Source of the DNA: Candidatus Taylorbacteria bacterium RIFCSPLOWO2_01_FULL_48_100
Lineage (GTDB): Bacteria > Patescibacteriota > Minisyncoccia > Phycocordibacterales > UBA10002
Length of the DNA stretch: 40,921 nt
NCBI GenBank assembly: GCA_001821135.1
Contig: MHSA01000013.1
Span: forward strand, 1-40,921
Reading direction: 5' to 3'
Position 1 is the first letter of the stretch; every line of letters starts with the position of its first letter. Of this stretch, positions 8,310 through 17,457 are shown in pieces. Both the position numbers and the translations under genes were made by a program. The notes below the pieces were generated by a model, which saw only the letters and a program-made list of their open reading frames with translations, was not told where the DNA came from and did no database searches.

Positions 8310-10544
8310 ATGAAATCCTACAATCATTCTGCGATTGAAAAGAAATGGAAGAAAAAGTGGGGTAATAACCTATACAAAACGCCAGATAAGAAAAAAGGCG
8401 CAGAGAATTTTTATTTGCTGACCGAGTTTCCATACCCGTCGGGCAACCTTCATGTGGGGCATTGGTACGCGTTTGCCGTGCCCGACATACTCGCGCGGTA
8501 TTTGCGGATGAACGGCAAGAATGTTTTGTACCCAATCGGGTTTGATGCGTTTGGACTTCCTGCGGAAAACGCCGCGCTAAAGCGCGGTCTCAACCCACGA
8601 AAGTGGACAGATGGGAATATCGCCTATATGCGCAAGCAGTTGCGCTCTATGGGTGCGTCTTTTGACTGGTCGCGCGAAGTCGTTACCGCCGACCCAGCAT
8701 ACTACCGCTGGACGCAGTGGCTTTTTTTGCAACTTTTTAAGCGCGGGCTCATGTATCGCAAAAAGACGGAGGTGAATTGGTGTCCGAAAGACAAGACGGT
8801 ACTCGCCAACGAACAGGTGAAAGACGGGAAGTGCGAACGGTGTGATACGGAGGTTGAGAAAAAACAGATGGAGCAATGGAACATTAAAATTACCGATTAT
8901 GCAGAACGACTTCTGAAAGATCTTGACAGCGTTGACTTTCCGGAAGAAATAAAAGCGGCGCAGAGAAATTGGATAGGGAAGTCGGAAGGAGCAACGGTAA
9001 AGTTCCAAATCACAGAACACAAAACACAAACAAATCACGGAACACAAAACAAAAAGGAAGTAGAGGTATTTACTACTCGTCCAGACACTTTGTTTGGGGT
9101 TTCGTTTATTGCGCTCGCGCCGTCTCATTCGCTCGCGAAAGATGTAAAAAATCTGCGCGCTATAAATCCGGCAAACAACGATGAGGTGCCGGTGTTTGTT
9201 GCCGACTATGTGATGGACGATTACGGCACGGGCGCGGTGATGGGCGTACCTGCTCACGATGAACGCGACCGAGAGTTTGCATTAAAAAATAACATTCCAA
9301 TAAAGAATGCGGATTTTGCATCAACGGAAATAGTGGGGAAGTTCTCCACAAAAACAATTCAGTACAAACTTCACGACTGGACCGTTTCGCGCCAACGGTA
9401 CTGGGGCGTGCCCATTCCGCTTATTAAATGTGAGAAATGCAATTGGGTTGCCGTGCCGGAAAATAAACTACCGGTGAAGTTGCCGGAAATAAAGGACTAT
9501 GTACCGACTGGCGACGGCAAATCGCCGCTCGCAAAAGCGGATAAATGGAAAAGAGTGAAGTGCTCGTCGTGCGGAGCGAGCGCGGAGCGCGAAACCGACA
9601 CGCTGGACACCTTCGTGGATTCCTCGTGGTACTTCCTCCGCTACACCGACCCGAAAAACAAAAAAGAATTCGCTGGGCGCGCAAAAATGGACGCGTGGCT
9701 TCCCGTTGATTTTTATTTAGGCGGTGCGGAACACACCACGATGCATCTTTTGTATTCCCGATTTTGGCATAAGGCGCTCTTTGACTTAGGACTCGTTGCA
9801 GATAAAGAACCGTATGCGCGCCGTATGAACCGCGGGCTTATCCTCGGTCCCGACGGGCATAAGATGAGCAAATCGCGCGGCAATGTCGTGGACCCCGACG
9901 AAGAGGTGAAGCGGCTCGGCGCGGACACAGTGCGTATGTACTTAGCATTTATAGGACCGTATGGAGAGACGGGCTCATACCCGTGGGACAAGGGTGGAAT
10001 CGCTGGTATTCGCCGCTTTTTGGAGCGTGTGTGGCGACTGCAATCAAAACTGGAAATGTACGAAGCGAAACACACTGTTGTTTTACAAAGTGTCTTACAC
10101 CAAACCATAAAAAAAGTCGGGGAGGATATTTCCGCGCTTAAGTTTAATACGGCTATCAGCGCGCTTATGGTGCTCGCGAACGCACTGGAAAAAGAAACCT
10201 CTATCTCGCGCGAGGACTTCTCGGTTTTCGTACGCATGCTCGCGCCGTTCGCTCCGCATATGGCGGAAGAATTGTGGGGCACAGCGAAGTGTGGAAATGG
10301 GTCGGTGCATCGCGCGTCGTGGCCTGCGTATGACGCGCAAAAAACAGAGAGCGAATCGGTAACAATTGTCGTACAGGTGAACGGCAAAGTGCGCGGCTCA
10401 TTCTCCGCGGCGCGCGACATAAGCGAAGCGAACGCATTTTCACAAGCAGAAAAATTACCTGCCGTCTCCGTATGGCTTTCCGATAAAATCATTTCTAAAC
10501 GCTTTTTTGTGAAAAACAAATTGGTGAGTTTTGTGACAAGTTAA
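8310..10544 (+). CDS. leuS: Leucyl-tRNA synthetase (condensed)
   Basis: HIGH-like PYPSGNLHVGHW, TTRPDTLFG, GTGAVMGVPAHDERD, HKMSKSRGNVVDPDE; the ATG at 8301 overlaps the TAAAAT -10 element, so 8310 is preferred. Confidence 0.95.
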   Translation: MKSYNHSAIEKKWKKKWGNNLYKTPDKKKGAENFYLLTEFPYPSGNLHVGHWYAFAVPDILARYLRMNGKNVLYPIGFDAFGLPAENAALKRGLNPRKWTDGNIAYMRKQLRSMGASFDWSREVVTADPAYYRWTQWLFLQLFKRGLMYRKKTEVNWCPKDKTVLANEQVKDGKCERCDTEVEKKQMEQWNIKITDYAERLLKDLDSVDFPEEIKAAQRNWIGKSEGATVKFQITEHKTQTNHGTQNKKEVEVFTTRPDTLFGVSFIALAPSHSLAKDVKNLRAINPANNDEVPVFVADYVMDDYGTGAVMGVPAHDERDREFALKNNIPIKNADFASTEIVGKFSTKTIQYKLHDWTVSRQRYWGVPIPLIKCEKCNWVAVPENKLPVKLPEIKDYVPTGDGKSPLAKADKWKRVKCSSCGASAERETDTLDTFVDSSWYFLRYTDPKNKKEFAGRAKMDAWLPVDFYLGGAEHTTMHLLYSRFWHKALFDLGLVADKEPYARRMNRGLILGPDGHKMSKSRGNVVDPDEEVKRLGADTVRMYLAFIGPYGETGSYPWDKGGIAGIRRFLERVWRLQSKLEMYEAKHTVVLQSVLHQTIKKVGEDISALKFNTAISALMVLANALEKETSISREDFSVFVRMLAPFAPHMAEELWGTAKCGNGSVHRASWPAYDAQKTESESVTIVVQVNGKVRGSFSAARDISEANAFSQAEKLPAVSVWLSDKIISKRFFVKNKLVSFVTS

Positions 10545-10602
10545 ATACAAAAAGGGGACTCGTAGAGAGGGTACGCAGGAAAAGATGTGGTATAATTCTT
10601 GC

Positions 10603-11730
10603 ATGAAAATCGTTTTTACTGGAGGTGGAACGGGCGGGCATTTCTACCCGATTATCGCCATTACAGAAGAAATCCGCACCCTCGTGCGCGAACAGCGCCT
10701 CGTCGCGCCACAACTCTTTTTCTTTGCTCCCGCTCCATACGATGCAGGGCTTCTCGCAAAAAACGAAGTACGGTTTGTAAAAATACCAGCAGGAAAACTT
10801 CGGCTCTACGCAGACAAAAGAAATCTCACCGATGCGCTCGCGACTGTGTGGGGCGTTGTTAGAGCACTTTGTATGCTTTTTGTGAATTACCCCGATGTCG
10901 TATTCGGCAAAGGCGGATATGGGAGCTTTCCGACCTTGCTCGCCGCGCGCATCTTGCGCATTCCAGTCGTCATTCACGAATCCGATTCTGTGCCTGGTAG
11001 GGTGAACAAATGGGCGGGAAGGTTTTCGTCGTGTATCGCGGTTTCCTTCGCACAAGCGGCATCTTTTTTCCCCGCGGAAAAAACCGCGTGGACGGGGCAT
11101 CCGATTCGGCGAGCGCTTCGCGGGCTGGAATCTGAAGGCGCCTATGAGTTTTTGAAATTAGAAAGAGATGTGCCCGTGCTTATCGTATTAGGCGGTTCGC
11201 AGGGCGCTCAATCAATAAACGATCTTATTCTCTCATCACTTCCAAAACTCACGGAACAATTTCAGATTATCCACCAGACAGGGAAAGAAAACCTTGTCGA
11301 CGCGGAAGCGCGCGGGCGCGTGATTCTTGAAGGAACAGGTCGTAATACTCGTTATCACCCATTTGCGTTTTTAGATGAACAGGCGCTACAAATGGCAGCA
11401 AGCGTTTCCTCACTCGTTGTCTCACGCGCAGGTTCAACTATTTTTGAAATTGCGGGGTGGGGAATTCCGGCAATCATTATTCCAATCGCCGAATCAAATG
11501 GCGCTCATCAGCGCAAAAACGCGTACGCCTATGCCGAATCCGGTGCGGCGGCAGTGCTTGAGGAAACTAATCTCTCTACTGCACTTTTTCTCGCTGAGAT
11601 TGCAAAGATTATGGGCGACGAAAGCCGCCGCGAACGAATGCTCCAGGCGGCTGGCGCATTCGCGCATCCGCTCGCCGCGCGCGTGATTGCGGAGAAATTA
11701 TTAGAAATAGGATTATCTCATGAACGCTAA
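10603..11730 (+). CDS. murG: UDP-N-acetylglucosamine--N-acetylmuramyl-(pentapeptide) pyrophosphoryl-undecaprenol N-acetylglucosamine transferase
   Basis: MKIVFTGGGTGGHFYPIIAI, GGSQGAQSIN, SRAGSTIFEIAGWGIPAIIIPI. Confidence 0.95.
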   Translation: MKIVFTGGGTGGHFYPIIAITEEIRTLVREQRLVAPQLFFFAPAPYDAGLLAKNEVRFVKIPAGKLRLYADKRNLTDALATVWGVVRALCMLFVNYPDVVFGKGGYGSFPTLLAARILRIPVVIHESDSVPGRVNKWAGRFSSCIAVSFAQAASFFPAEKTAWTGHPIRRALRGLESEGAYEFLKLERDVPVLIVLGGSQGAQSINDLILSSLPKLTEQFQIIHQTGKENLVDAEARGRVILEGTGRNTRYHPFAFLDEQALQMAASVSSLVVSRAGSTIFEIAGWGIPAIIIPIAESNGAHQRKNAYAYAESGAAAVLEETNLSTALFLAEIAKIMGDESRRERMLQAAGAFAHPLAARVIAEKLLEIGLSHER

Positions 11731-12622
11731 CCAAAAAACTGTCGTTCGCTTTGCTCCAAGCCCTACAGGTCCGTTGCATATTGGCGGTGCGCGTACTGCG
11801 CTTTTCAATTATATTTTCGCCAAACAGCGCGGGGGGAAGTTTATTTTACGCATTGAAGACACCGACAAAGAACGGTCGGAGAAAAAATACGAAGAAGATA
11901 TTTTGTCTGGCATCAAGTGGCTCGGCATTATTCCCGACGAAATATATCGCCAATCGGAACGGACGGAGATTTACAAGAGACATCTTGATGCTCTCATAAA
12001 AAACGGCGCGGCGTATGTATCGCGAGAGGCGAAGAGAGATGGAGCGGAAGGGGAAATGGTAGAGGTTGTGCGATTTAAGAATCCGAACAAACGCGTTGCA
12101 TTTAGCGATATGGTTCGCGGCGAGGTGTCTTTTGACACCACCGAACTCAAGGACTTTGTCATCGCTAAATCAGTAACCGAACCATTATTTCATCTTGCCG
12201 TTGTTGTTGACGATTTTGAGATGGGAATCACGCATATCATTCGCGGCGAAGACCATATTTCCAACACGCCGAGGCAGATTTTAATTCAAGAAGTGCTTGG
12301 TTTTTCACGCCCAATATACGCGCACATTCCGCTTATATTAGCAAAAGACCGAAGCAAACTCTCAAAACGAAAACACGGCGAAGCCGTGTCGCTCGCGCAC
12401 TACCGTGCGCTCGGTTACACTCCGGAAGCAATTATAAATTTCCTCGCGTTACTCGGCTGGCACCCTTCTGCAAGCGATGCGAGCGAAGTGCTCTCGTTTG
12501 CAGACCTTGTGGCGCAATTTCAACTAGAACGAGTGCAAAAAGGCGGTGCAGTGCTGGATGCAAACAAGCTCAATTGGCTGAACAAGCATTACACAAAGAA
12601 AAAAGATATGATAGGGGAATGA
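11720..12622 (+). CDS. gltX: Glutamyl-tRNA synthetase catalytic domain, C-terminally truncated
   Basis: RFAPSPTGPLHIGGARTALFNYIFAK, RGEDHISNTPRQI, SKLSKRKHG; stops after KLNWLNKHYTKKKDMIGE with no anticodon-binding domain. Confidence 0.9.
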   Translation: MNANQKTVVRFAPSPTGPLHIGGARTALFNYIFAKQRGGKFILRIEDTDKERSEKKYEEDILSGIKWLGIIPDEIYRQSERTEIYKRHLDALIKNGAAYVSREAKRDGAEGEMVEVVRFKNPNKRVAFSDMVRGEVSFDTTELKDFVIAKSVTEPLFHLAVVVDDFEMGITHIIRGEDHISNTPRQILIQEVLGFSRPIYAHIPLILAKDRSKLSKRKHGEAVSLAHYRALGYTPEAIINFLALLGWHPSASDASEVLSFADLVAQFQLERVQKGGAVLDANKLNWLNKHYTKKKDMIGE

Positions 12623-13875
12623 GACGGGTTTTTTCAATTACGCTTTTTCTCGCGCTCTTTATAGCAGTCGGCGTTGCCTCTGCAGACATTTCCGATTTGC
12701 AGTACAAAATTAGTGAGCGCAATCAGCAGATTGCCGCGCTGGAAAAAGAAATTGCTGCGTATCAGGGCGAGTTGGACAAGCTCGGCGGCGAAGCAAATTC
12801 CCTCAAAAATGCTATTTCCGAGCTGGATATAACGCGGCGAAAACTTCTTGCGGAAATTACAGCAACGGAAAGCAAAATTAGCGCCGCTACGCTGTCTATT
12901 GATTCACTCACCGAAAATATAGCCGTCCAGCAGGTAAGCATTGGGCGCGGAAGTGCGGGAATGGAAAAGACCCTGCGCATTCTTGCCGAAAACGGCCGCT
13001 CTAGTATGGCGGAGATTTTCTTGAACGAAAACGGATTTTCGGGCGCGTGGCGCGAGGCGGACGCGCTCCGCGTTGTGCAAGCGCGCCTCGCAGAGCGCGT
13101 TCGTTCAGTAAAAGAATTAAAAGCGGGGCTTGAGAGCGACCGAGAAAAACTTGACGCGAAGCGAAAAGAACTTACCGCGCTCAAGGGCGAGCTAGCGGAC
13201 CGCAAGCGCATTGCCGACGGCCAGCGCGCGGAACAACAGTCGTTTCTTAATCAAACCAAAAATAAAGAAGTTAATTATCAGAAACTCTTGGACGCGCGCC
13301 TCGCTCTGCGCGAGTCGTTCGCACAGGAGCTTCTGGAATATGAATTGCAGTTGAAATTTGAACTAGACCCGTCGCGGCTCCCGCAGTCCGGCTCAGGCGT
13401 TCTGAAATGGCCGTTGAACAATGTGAAGATTACGCAATATTTTGGCAACACTGCGTTTGCAAAAAGCGGCGCGTACAACGGAAGCGGACACAACGGAATT
13501 GATTTTCGCGCAAGCATAGGCACGCCCGTCAAATCCTCTTTGAGCGGCGTCGTTAAGGGAGTGGGGGACACAGACAAGACCTGCGCGGGCGCGTCGTACG
13601 GCAAATGGATTTTGATTGAACACGGCAACGGTCTCTCAACGCTCTACGCGCATCTATCGCTCATCCGTGTATCGGAAGGGCAGAGTGTTTCCACAGGCGA
13701 AGTTATCGGCTACAGCGGTGTAACTGGCTACGCGACAGGTCCGCATTTGCACCTCACCGTTTTTGCAACACAGGGCGTTTCCATCGCCACGCGCCCAAGC
13801 CGTGTGTGCGGGCGCAATTACATCCTCCCCGCCGCCAACCCAAACGCCTACCTCAACCCGCTTTCGTATTTATGA
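12619..13875 (+). CDS. EnvC-like murein hydrolase activator / M23 (LytM) family protein
   Basis: Signal peptide, long coiled coil, C-terminal GHNGIDFRASIGTPVKSSLSG...GYATGPHLHLTV. Confidence 0.9.
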   Translation: MRRVFSITLFLALFIAVGVASADISDLQYKISERNQQIAALEKEIAAYQGELDKLGGEANSLKNAISELDITRRKLLAEITATESKISAATLSIDSLTENIAVQQVSIGRGSAGMEKTLRILAENGRSSMAEIFLNENGFSGAWREADALRVVQARLAERVRSVKELKAGLESDREKLDAKRKELTALKGELADRKRIADGQRAEQQSFLNQTKNKEVNYQKLLDARLALRESFAQELLEYELQLKFELDPSRLPQSGSGVLKWPLNNVKITQYFGNTAFAKSGAYNGSGHNGIDFRASIGTPVKSSLSGVVKGVGDTDKTCAGASYGKWILIEHGNGLSTLYAHLSLIRVSEGQSVSTGEVIGYSGVTGYATGPHLHLTVFATQGVSIATRPSRVCGRNYILPAANPNAYLNPLSYL

Positions 13876-13898
13876 TGGTGGTTATCCACAGTTTTGAT

Positions 13899-13927
13899 TT
13901 GTCATTGAATATATAGTCGGGTATGCT
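13899..13927 (+). promoter_or_regulatory. Sigma70-type promoter of lexA
   Basis: TTGTCA-17 bp-TATGCT, with -10 ending 7 nt before the lexA ATG. Confidence 0.7.
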
Positions 13928-13934
13928 GTTTTAG

Positions 13935-14582
13935 ATGAAAGATGCAATAACAACAAGGCAAAAAGAGTTGTTGTTTATCATTTATGAGTACATTAAAAAT
14001 GAGGGGTATCCGCCTTCTGTCGCAGAAATGCGCGAGCGGCTCGGCGTGTCGTCTAACCAATCAATTCTTGACTTACTTGATAAATTAAAGAAGGGCGGTT
14101 TTGTGCGGCGCAATGAAGCAGGCGCACGAAATATAGCAATACTCCCGCTTGGCTATAAAGCACTTGGCGCGCCCGCGCTGACCCCTTTTATGGGGGTTAC
14201 TAGCGCTGGCGCACCGATTGAAGCGATTGAAGTTAGCGGCGAGTGGCGCACCGTTTCGCACGGCGATGAGAAAGTTGAGCGGCTACAAGAGGATATTTTT
14301 ATGTTACGCATATCCGGTGATTCTATGATAAACGCAGGCATAGACGACGGCGACACGGTGCTGGTGCAAACAAAAAAAGAGTTCGTGTCAGGTGAAATTG
14401 TATATGCTCAAATTGGCAGCGAAGGCACTATTAAGAGATTCGTTTCAGATGATAAGCCACCTTATGTATTTCTCAAACCGGAAAATCCAAAATACAAGAA
14501 TATTCTATGCACGGACGAAGTTGAGTTAAAAGGGAAAGTTATTTCTGTGTTAAAAAGCGATTATTGGAAAGCGATAAAATAA
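13935..14582 (+). CDS. lexA: LexA-type S24 autoproteolytic repressor
   Basis: N-terminal wHTH, Ala-Gly cleavage site (TSAGAPIEA), Ser in RISGDSMINAGI, Lys in GTIKRF. Confidence 0.92.
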   Translation: MKDAITTRQKELLFIIYEYIKNEGYPPSVAEMRERLGVSSNQSILDLLDKLKKGGFVRRNEAGARNIAILPLGYKALGAPALTPFMGVTSAGAPIEAIEVSGEWRTVSHGDEKVERLQEDIFMLRISGDSMINAGIDDGDTVLVQTKKEFVSGEIVYAQIGSEGTIKRFVSDDKPPYVFLKPENPKYKNILCTDEVELKGKVISVLKSDYWKAIK

Positions 14583-14583
14583 T

Positions 14584-16539
14584 ATGCCGACTAAAAAACA
14601 AAACAAAACAAAAGAAGTGATAGAAAAGATATTCGGAAGCGGCGAAACTGTTTACGGACTCAAGGGGTTTGATGGTATTGATGTTTATACTTCGCTAGAA
14701 ATTACAGAAGACGAGCCAAATCGTTTTTATATTAAGGACTTATCGGGCGGCAAAAATCGCTTTGTATGGGACGACAAAAAACAACACGGCAAACCGGAAG
14801 AAATAGTCCGCCAATTGTGGATATATAAGTTGATAAAGCAATATGGATATCCCATTACGCGCATACATATTGAACACTCGGTGCAATTCGGCCGTGAGAT
14901 ACACGATAAGGCGGTAGATATCGTGGTGAATAAGAAAGATAATGTTACACCCTATATTCTCATAGAAGTAAAAAGCCCAACCGAGAGTAAGGGTATTGAG
15001 CAATTAAAGAGTTATCTCAACGCTGAAGGTTCAGAAATCGGATTATGGTCAAACGGCGCAAAGCGCGTCATTTTGTACCGCCCTTATCCGAAAGAGTTTG
15101 ACGATACCTTGCCGGATTTGCCGCAAGCAAACCAAACCATTGACGACCTTTTTGAAACAAAACGCACCTATTTTGAATATACTTCCACAAAAGAAAATCT
15201 CAAAGATGTTGTTGATTCAATGGAAGAACTGGTGCTTGCAAATGCTGGTGTAGATGTTTTTACGGAAGTGTTCAAGCTTATTTATGCAAAGATGTACGAC
15301 GAACACGAAGCAAAATTAAGCCGTTCCGAACACGAAGTGCATTTTCGTAAATATCGCGACCCGTCCAAAACATACGCGGTCATCAACGATTTATTTAAGA
15401 GCGCGATTAAGAAATGGCCCGGCACTTTTTACGAGCAGGAAAATATAAATCTCTCGCAAGAACATCTCTCAATCGTCGTGGGCGAGCTGGAACGCACTCG
15501 TTTGTTCGGCTCCGACCTTTCTATTATTGACGAAGCGTTTGAGTATCTCATCCCCGAAGTGGCGAAGGGGAAAAAGGGGCAATACTTCACGCCGCGCCAT
15601 GTTATTAATATGGCGGTCAGAATGCTTAACCCGAAGCCGAAGGAATATATCATAGACCCGGCGGCGGGCTCCGGCGGATTTCTTATCAGCGCGATGTATT
15701 CCGTTAAAGACCGACATCTGAACGGTAGCGAGGAATCTATGCGCGAATATGCAAAAGAATATATCTGGGGCATTGACTTTGCGGAAGAAATATCAAAGGT
15801 CTCCCGCGCGCTTATGCTTATTGCAGGAGACGGCCGCTCGCACTTGTTTAAGCTCAACTCGCTTGACCCTAGAGAGTGGCAGGGCGATGAAAGCCAACTT
15901 TCAATTTCGCGAGGTGAGCTCCAAAAACGCCTGCACAATATGGGGAGCACCGCTGACAATACCGAAAATAGAAAAACATTTCACTGTATGGATTTTGATG
16001 TTTTGCTCACGAACCCCCCGTTTGCTGGAGAGATTAAAGACCAAGGGATGTTGCGCCAGTACTTTTTCGGCAAAAAGAAAGGGAAGTTGGTTAATAAAAT
16101 TGAACGGCACATTCTTTTTATAGAACGCACACTGGATATGCTCCGCCCCGGCGGGCGCATGGCGATTGTCTTGCCTCAGGGCGTGCTTAACAATACCAAT
16201 ATGGAGTATGTGCGCGAGTACTTGTTTGATAAAGCGCGGATTCTTGCGGTGGTTGGGCTTCACGGCAACACCTTTAAGCCGCACACAGGTACGAAAACAA
16301 GCGTCATTTTTTTGCAGAAATGGTGGGGAGAGGCGGGGGAGCCGCAAGCCGATTATCCTATTTTCATGGCTGTATCAAAAAAGGCGGGCAAGGACAACTC
16401 CGGCGACTATATGTACAAAAAGGACGCAAGCGGGAAGGCGGTGCACGACGCAAAGTTTCGCAAAGTCCTTGACCACGACCTAGACAACATCGCCGACGGG
16501 TTTATCAAGTTTGCAAAGGAGCAAAAATTAAACTTCTGA
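14584..16539 (+). CDS. BcgI-like restriction-modification fusion: N-terminal HSDR_N-type nuclease domain plus N6-adenine methyltransferase
   Basis: HDKAVDIVVNKKDNVTPYILIEVKS (D..ExK), DPAAGSGGFLISA and NPPF methylase motifs; no helicase/translocase motifs. Confidence 0.88.
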   Translation: MPTKKQNKTKEVIEKIFGSGETVYGLKGFDGIDVYTSLEITEDEPNRFYIKDLSGGKNRFVWDDKKQHGKPEEIVRQLWIYKLIKQYGYPITRIHIEHSVQFGREIHDKAVDIVVNKKDNVTPYILIEVKSPTESKGIEQLKSYLNAEGSEIGLWSNGAKRVILYRPYPKEFDDTLPDLPQANQTIDDLFETKRTYFEYTSTKENLKDVVDSMEELVLANAGVDVFTEVFKLIYAKMYDEHEAKLSRSEHEVHFRKYRDPSKTYAVINDLFKSAIKKWPGTFYEQENINLSQEHLSIVVGELERTRLFGSDLSIIDEAFEYLIPEVAKGKKGQYFTPRHVINMAVRMLNPKPKEYIIDPAAGSGGFLISAMYSVKDRHLNGSEESMREYAKEYIWGIDFAEEISKVSRALMLIAGDGRSHLFKLNSLDPREWQGDESQLSISRGELQKRLHNMGSTADNTENRKTFHCMDFDVLLTNPPFAGEIKDQGMLRQYFFGKKKGKLVNKIERHILFIERTLDMLRPGGRMAIVLPQGVLNNTNMEYVREYLFDKARILAVVGLHGNTFKPHTGTKTSVIFLQKWWGEAGEPQADYPIFMAVSKKAGKDNSGDYMYKKDASGKAVHDAKFRKVLDHDLDNIADGFIKFAKEQKLNF

Positions 16540-16543
16540 TTAT

Positions 16544-17350
16544 ATGATTACACAGCCAATTCTTCCACAAGAATCCATAAAATTATTTATTGACGAATCG
16601 GGTACTGGGAATCCGCTCGACCTAACTTCCGATATTTATATTTTATCAGGTTGCGTGATAAAGAAATCAGATTGTCAGGATGTAAAAATTCGCGCCGACC
16701 AAATTAAATTTAAGTACTGGAATAAGACCAATATCATGTTTCATTCGCGAGAAATAGGAAGGCGGGATGGAGCTTTTTCAATACTGAAAGACGAAACATT
16801 GTCTAAACAGTTTCTTGCCGACCTTGAGAGTTTTCTTGCAGACCAGAAATTTAAAATGTTATTCGTTGTTGTGGATAAAGCAAAAGCAAAAAATGCTGGA
16901 TGGAACGAAGTAAAAGTATATAAAGATACAACCCTGCATCTTGTCCGGAACTTTTTACTTGCCCTTTTAGCCACTAATTCGAAAGGAGAAATTATCATTG
17001 AATCAGCAACCGCTACAAAAGATATTTATCTTTTGCAAGCTGTTGGATATTTTCTCGCATCCGGTATTGAAAGCATAAAAATTGATTATCAAAAGATACA
17101 AACATTGCTCACATCAATTTCATTTGTCACAAAACACAATAATGATATTGAAGAACAAATCGCTGACTTGTTTTGTTATGCTGCACAGCTGAAATATCAA
17201 CAAAAAGCAAAACAAAAGATTTCCGGTGGTATATATGAACAGATGATACTGCGAGCGTTTAATAGGTCGATTTTTAAAGTGCCACAATATGCCGGACCTA
17301 AAAAGGCTCGGTTTTTTGCTGGTCTAGAACCATTTTTGGTGATTCCATAA
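16544..17350 (+). CDS. DUF3800-family protein
   Basis: IKLFIDESGTGNPLDLTSDIYILSGCVI, typical DUF3800 N-terminus; located between R-M and S genes. Confidence 0.75.
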   Translation: MITQPILPQESIKLFIDESGTGNPLDLTSDIYILSGCVIKKSDCQDVKIRADQIKFKYWNKTNIMFHSREIGRRDGAFSILKDETLSKQFLADLESFLADQKFKMLFVVVDKAKAKNAGWNEVKVYKDTTLHLVRNFLLALLATNSKGEIIIESATATKDIYLLQAVGYFLASGIESIKIDYQKIQTLLTSISFVTKHNNDIEEQIADLFCYAAQLKYQQKAKQKISGGIYEQMILRAFNRSIFKVPQYAGPKKARFFAGLEPFLVIP

Positions 17351-17354
17351 AGGA

Positions 17355-17395
17355 GAAAAGCCGGATCGCGGCTTTCGCTCGCTCCCCGGCTTTTC
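17355..17395. terminator. Hairpin between the DUF3800 and S-subunit genes
   Basis: GAAAAGCCGG ... CCGGCTTTTC, perfect 10-bp arms; weak T-tract. Confidence 0.5.
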
Positions 17396-17457
17396 ATGTA
17401 AAAAGTGTAACATACGGACTTATAAAAAAGCAAGGGAGTGTGGATAACAAAAAACAT

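Noticed and set aside
9713-10519. 268-aa minus-strand ORF antisense to leuS
   Set aside because: Shadow ORF opposite a strongly supported gene; composition is Ser/Arg-rich and resembles no family.
15429-15959. 176-aa ORF antisense to the R-M fusion gene
   Set aside because: Antisense shadow of a conserved methyltransferase region.
17355-17395. Possible attC-like recombination site
   Set aside because: Simple hairpin without recognisable R-box consensus; more likely attenuator or terminator.
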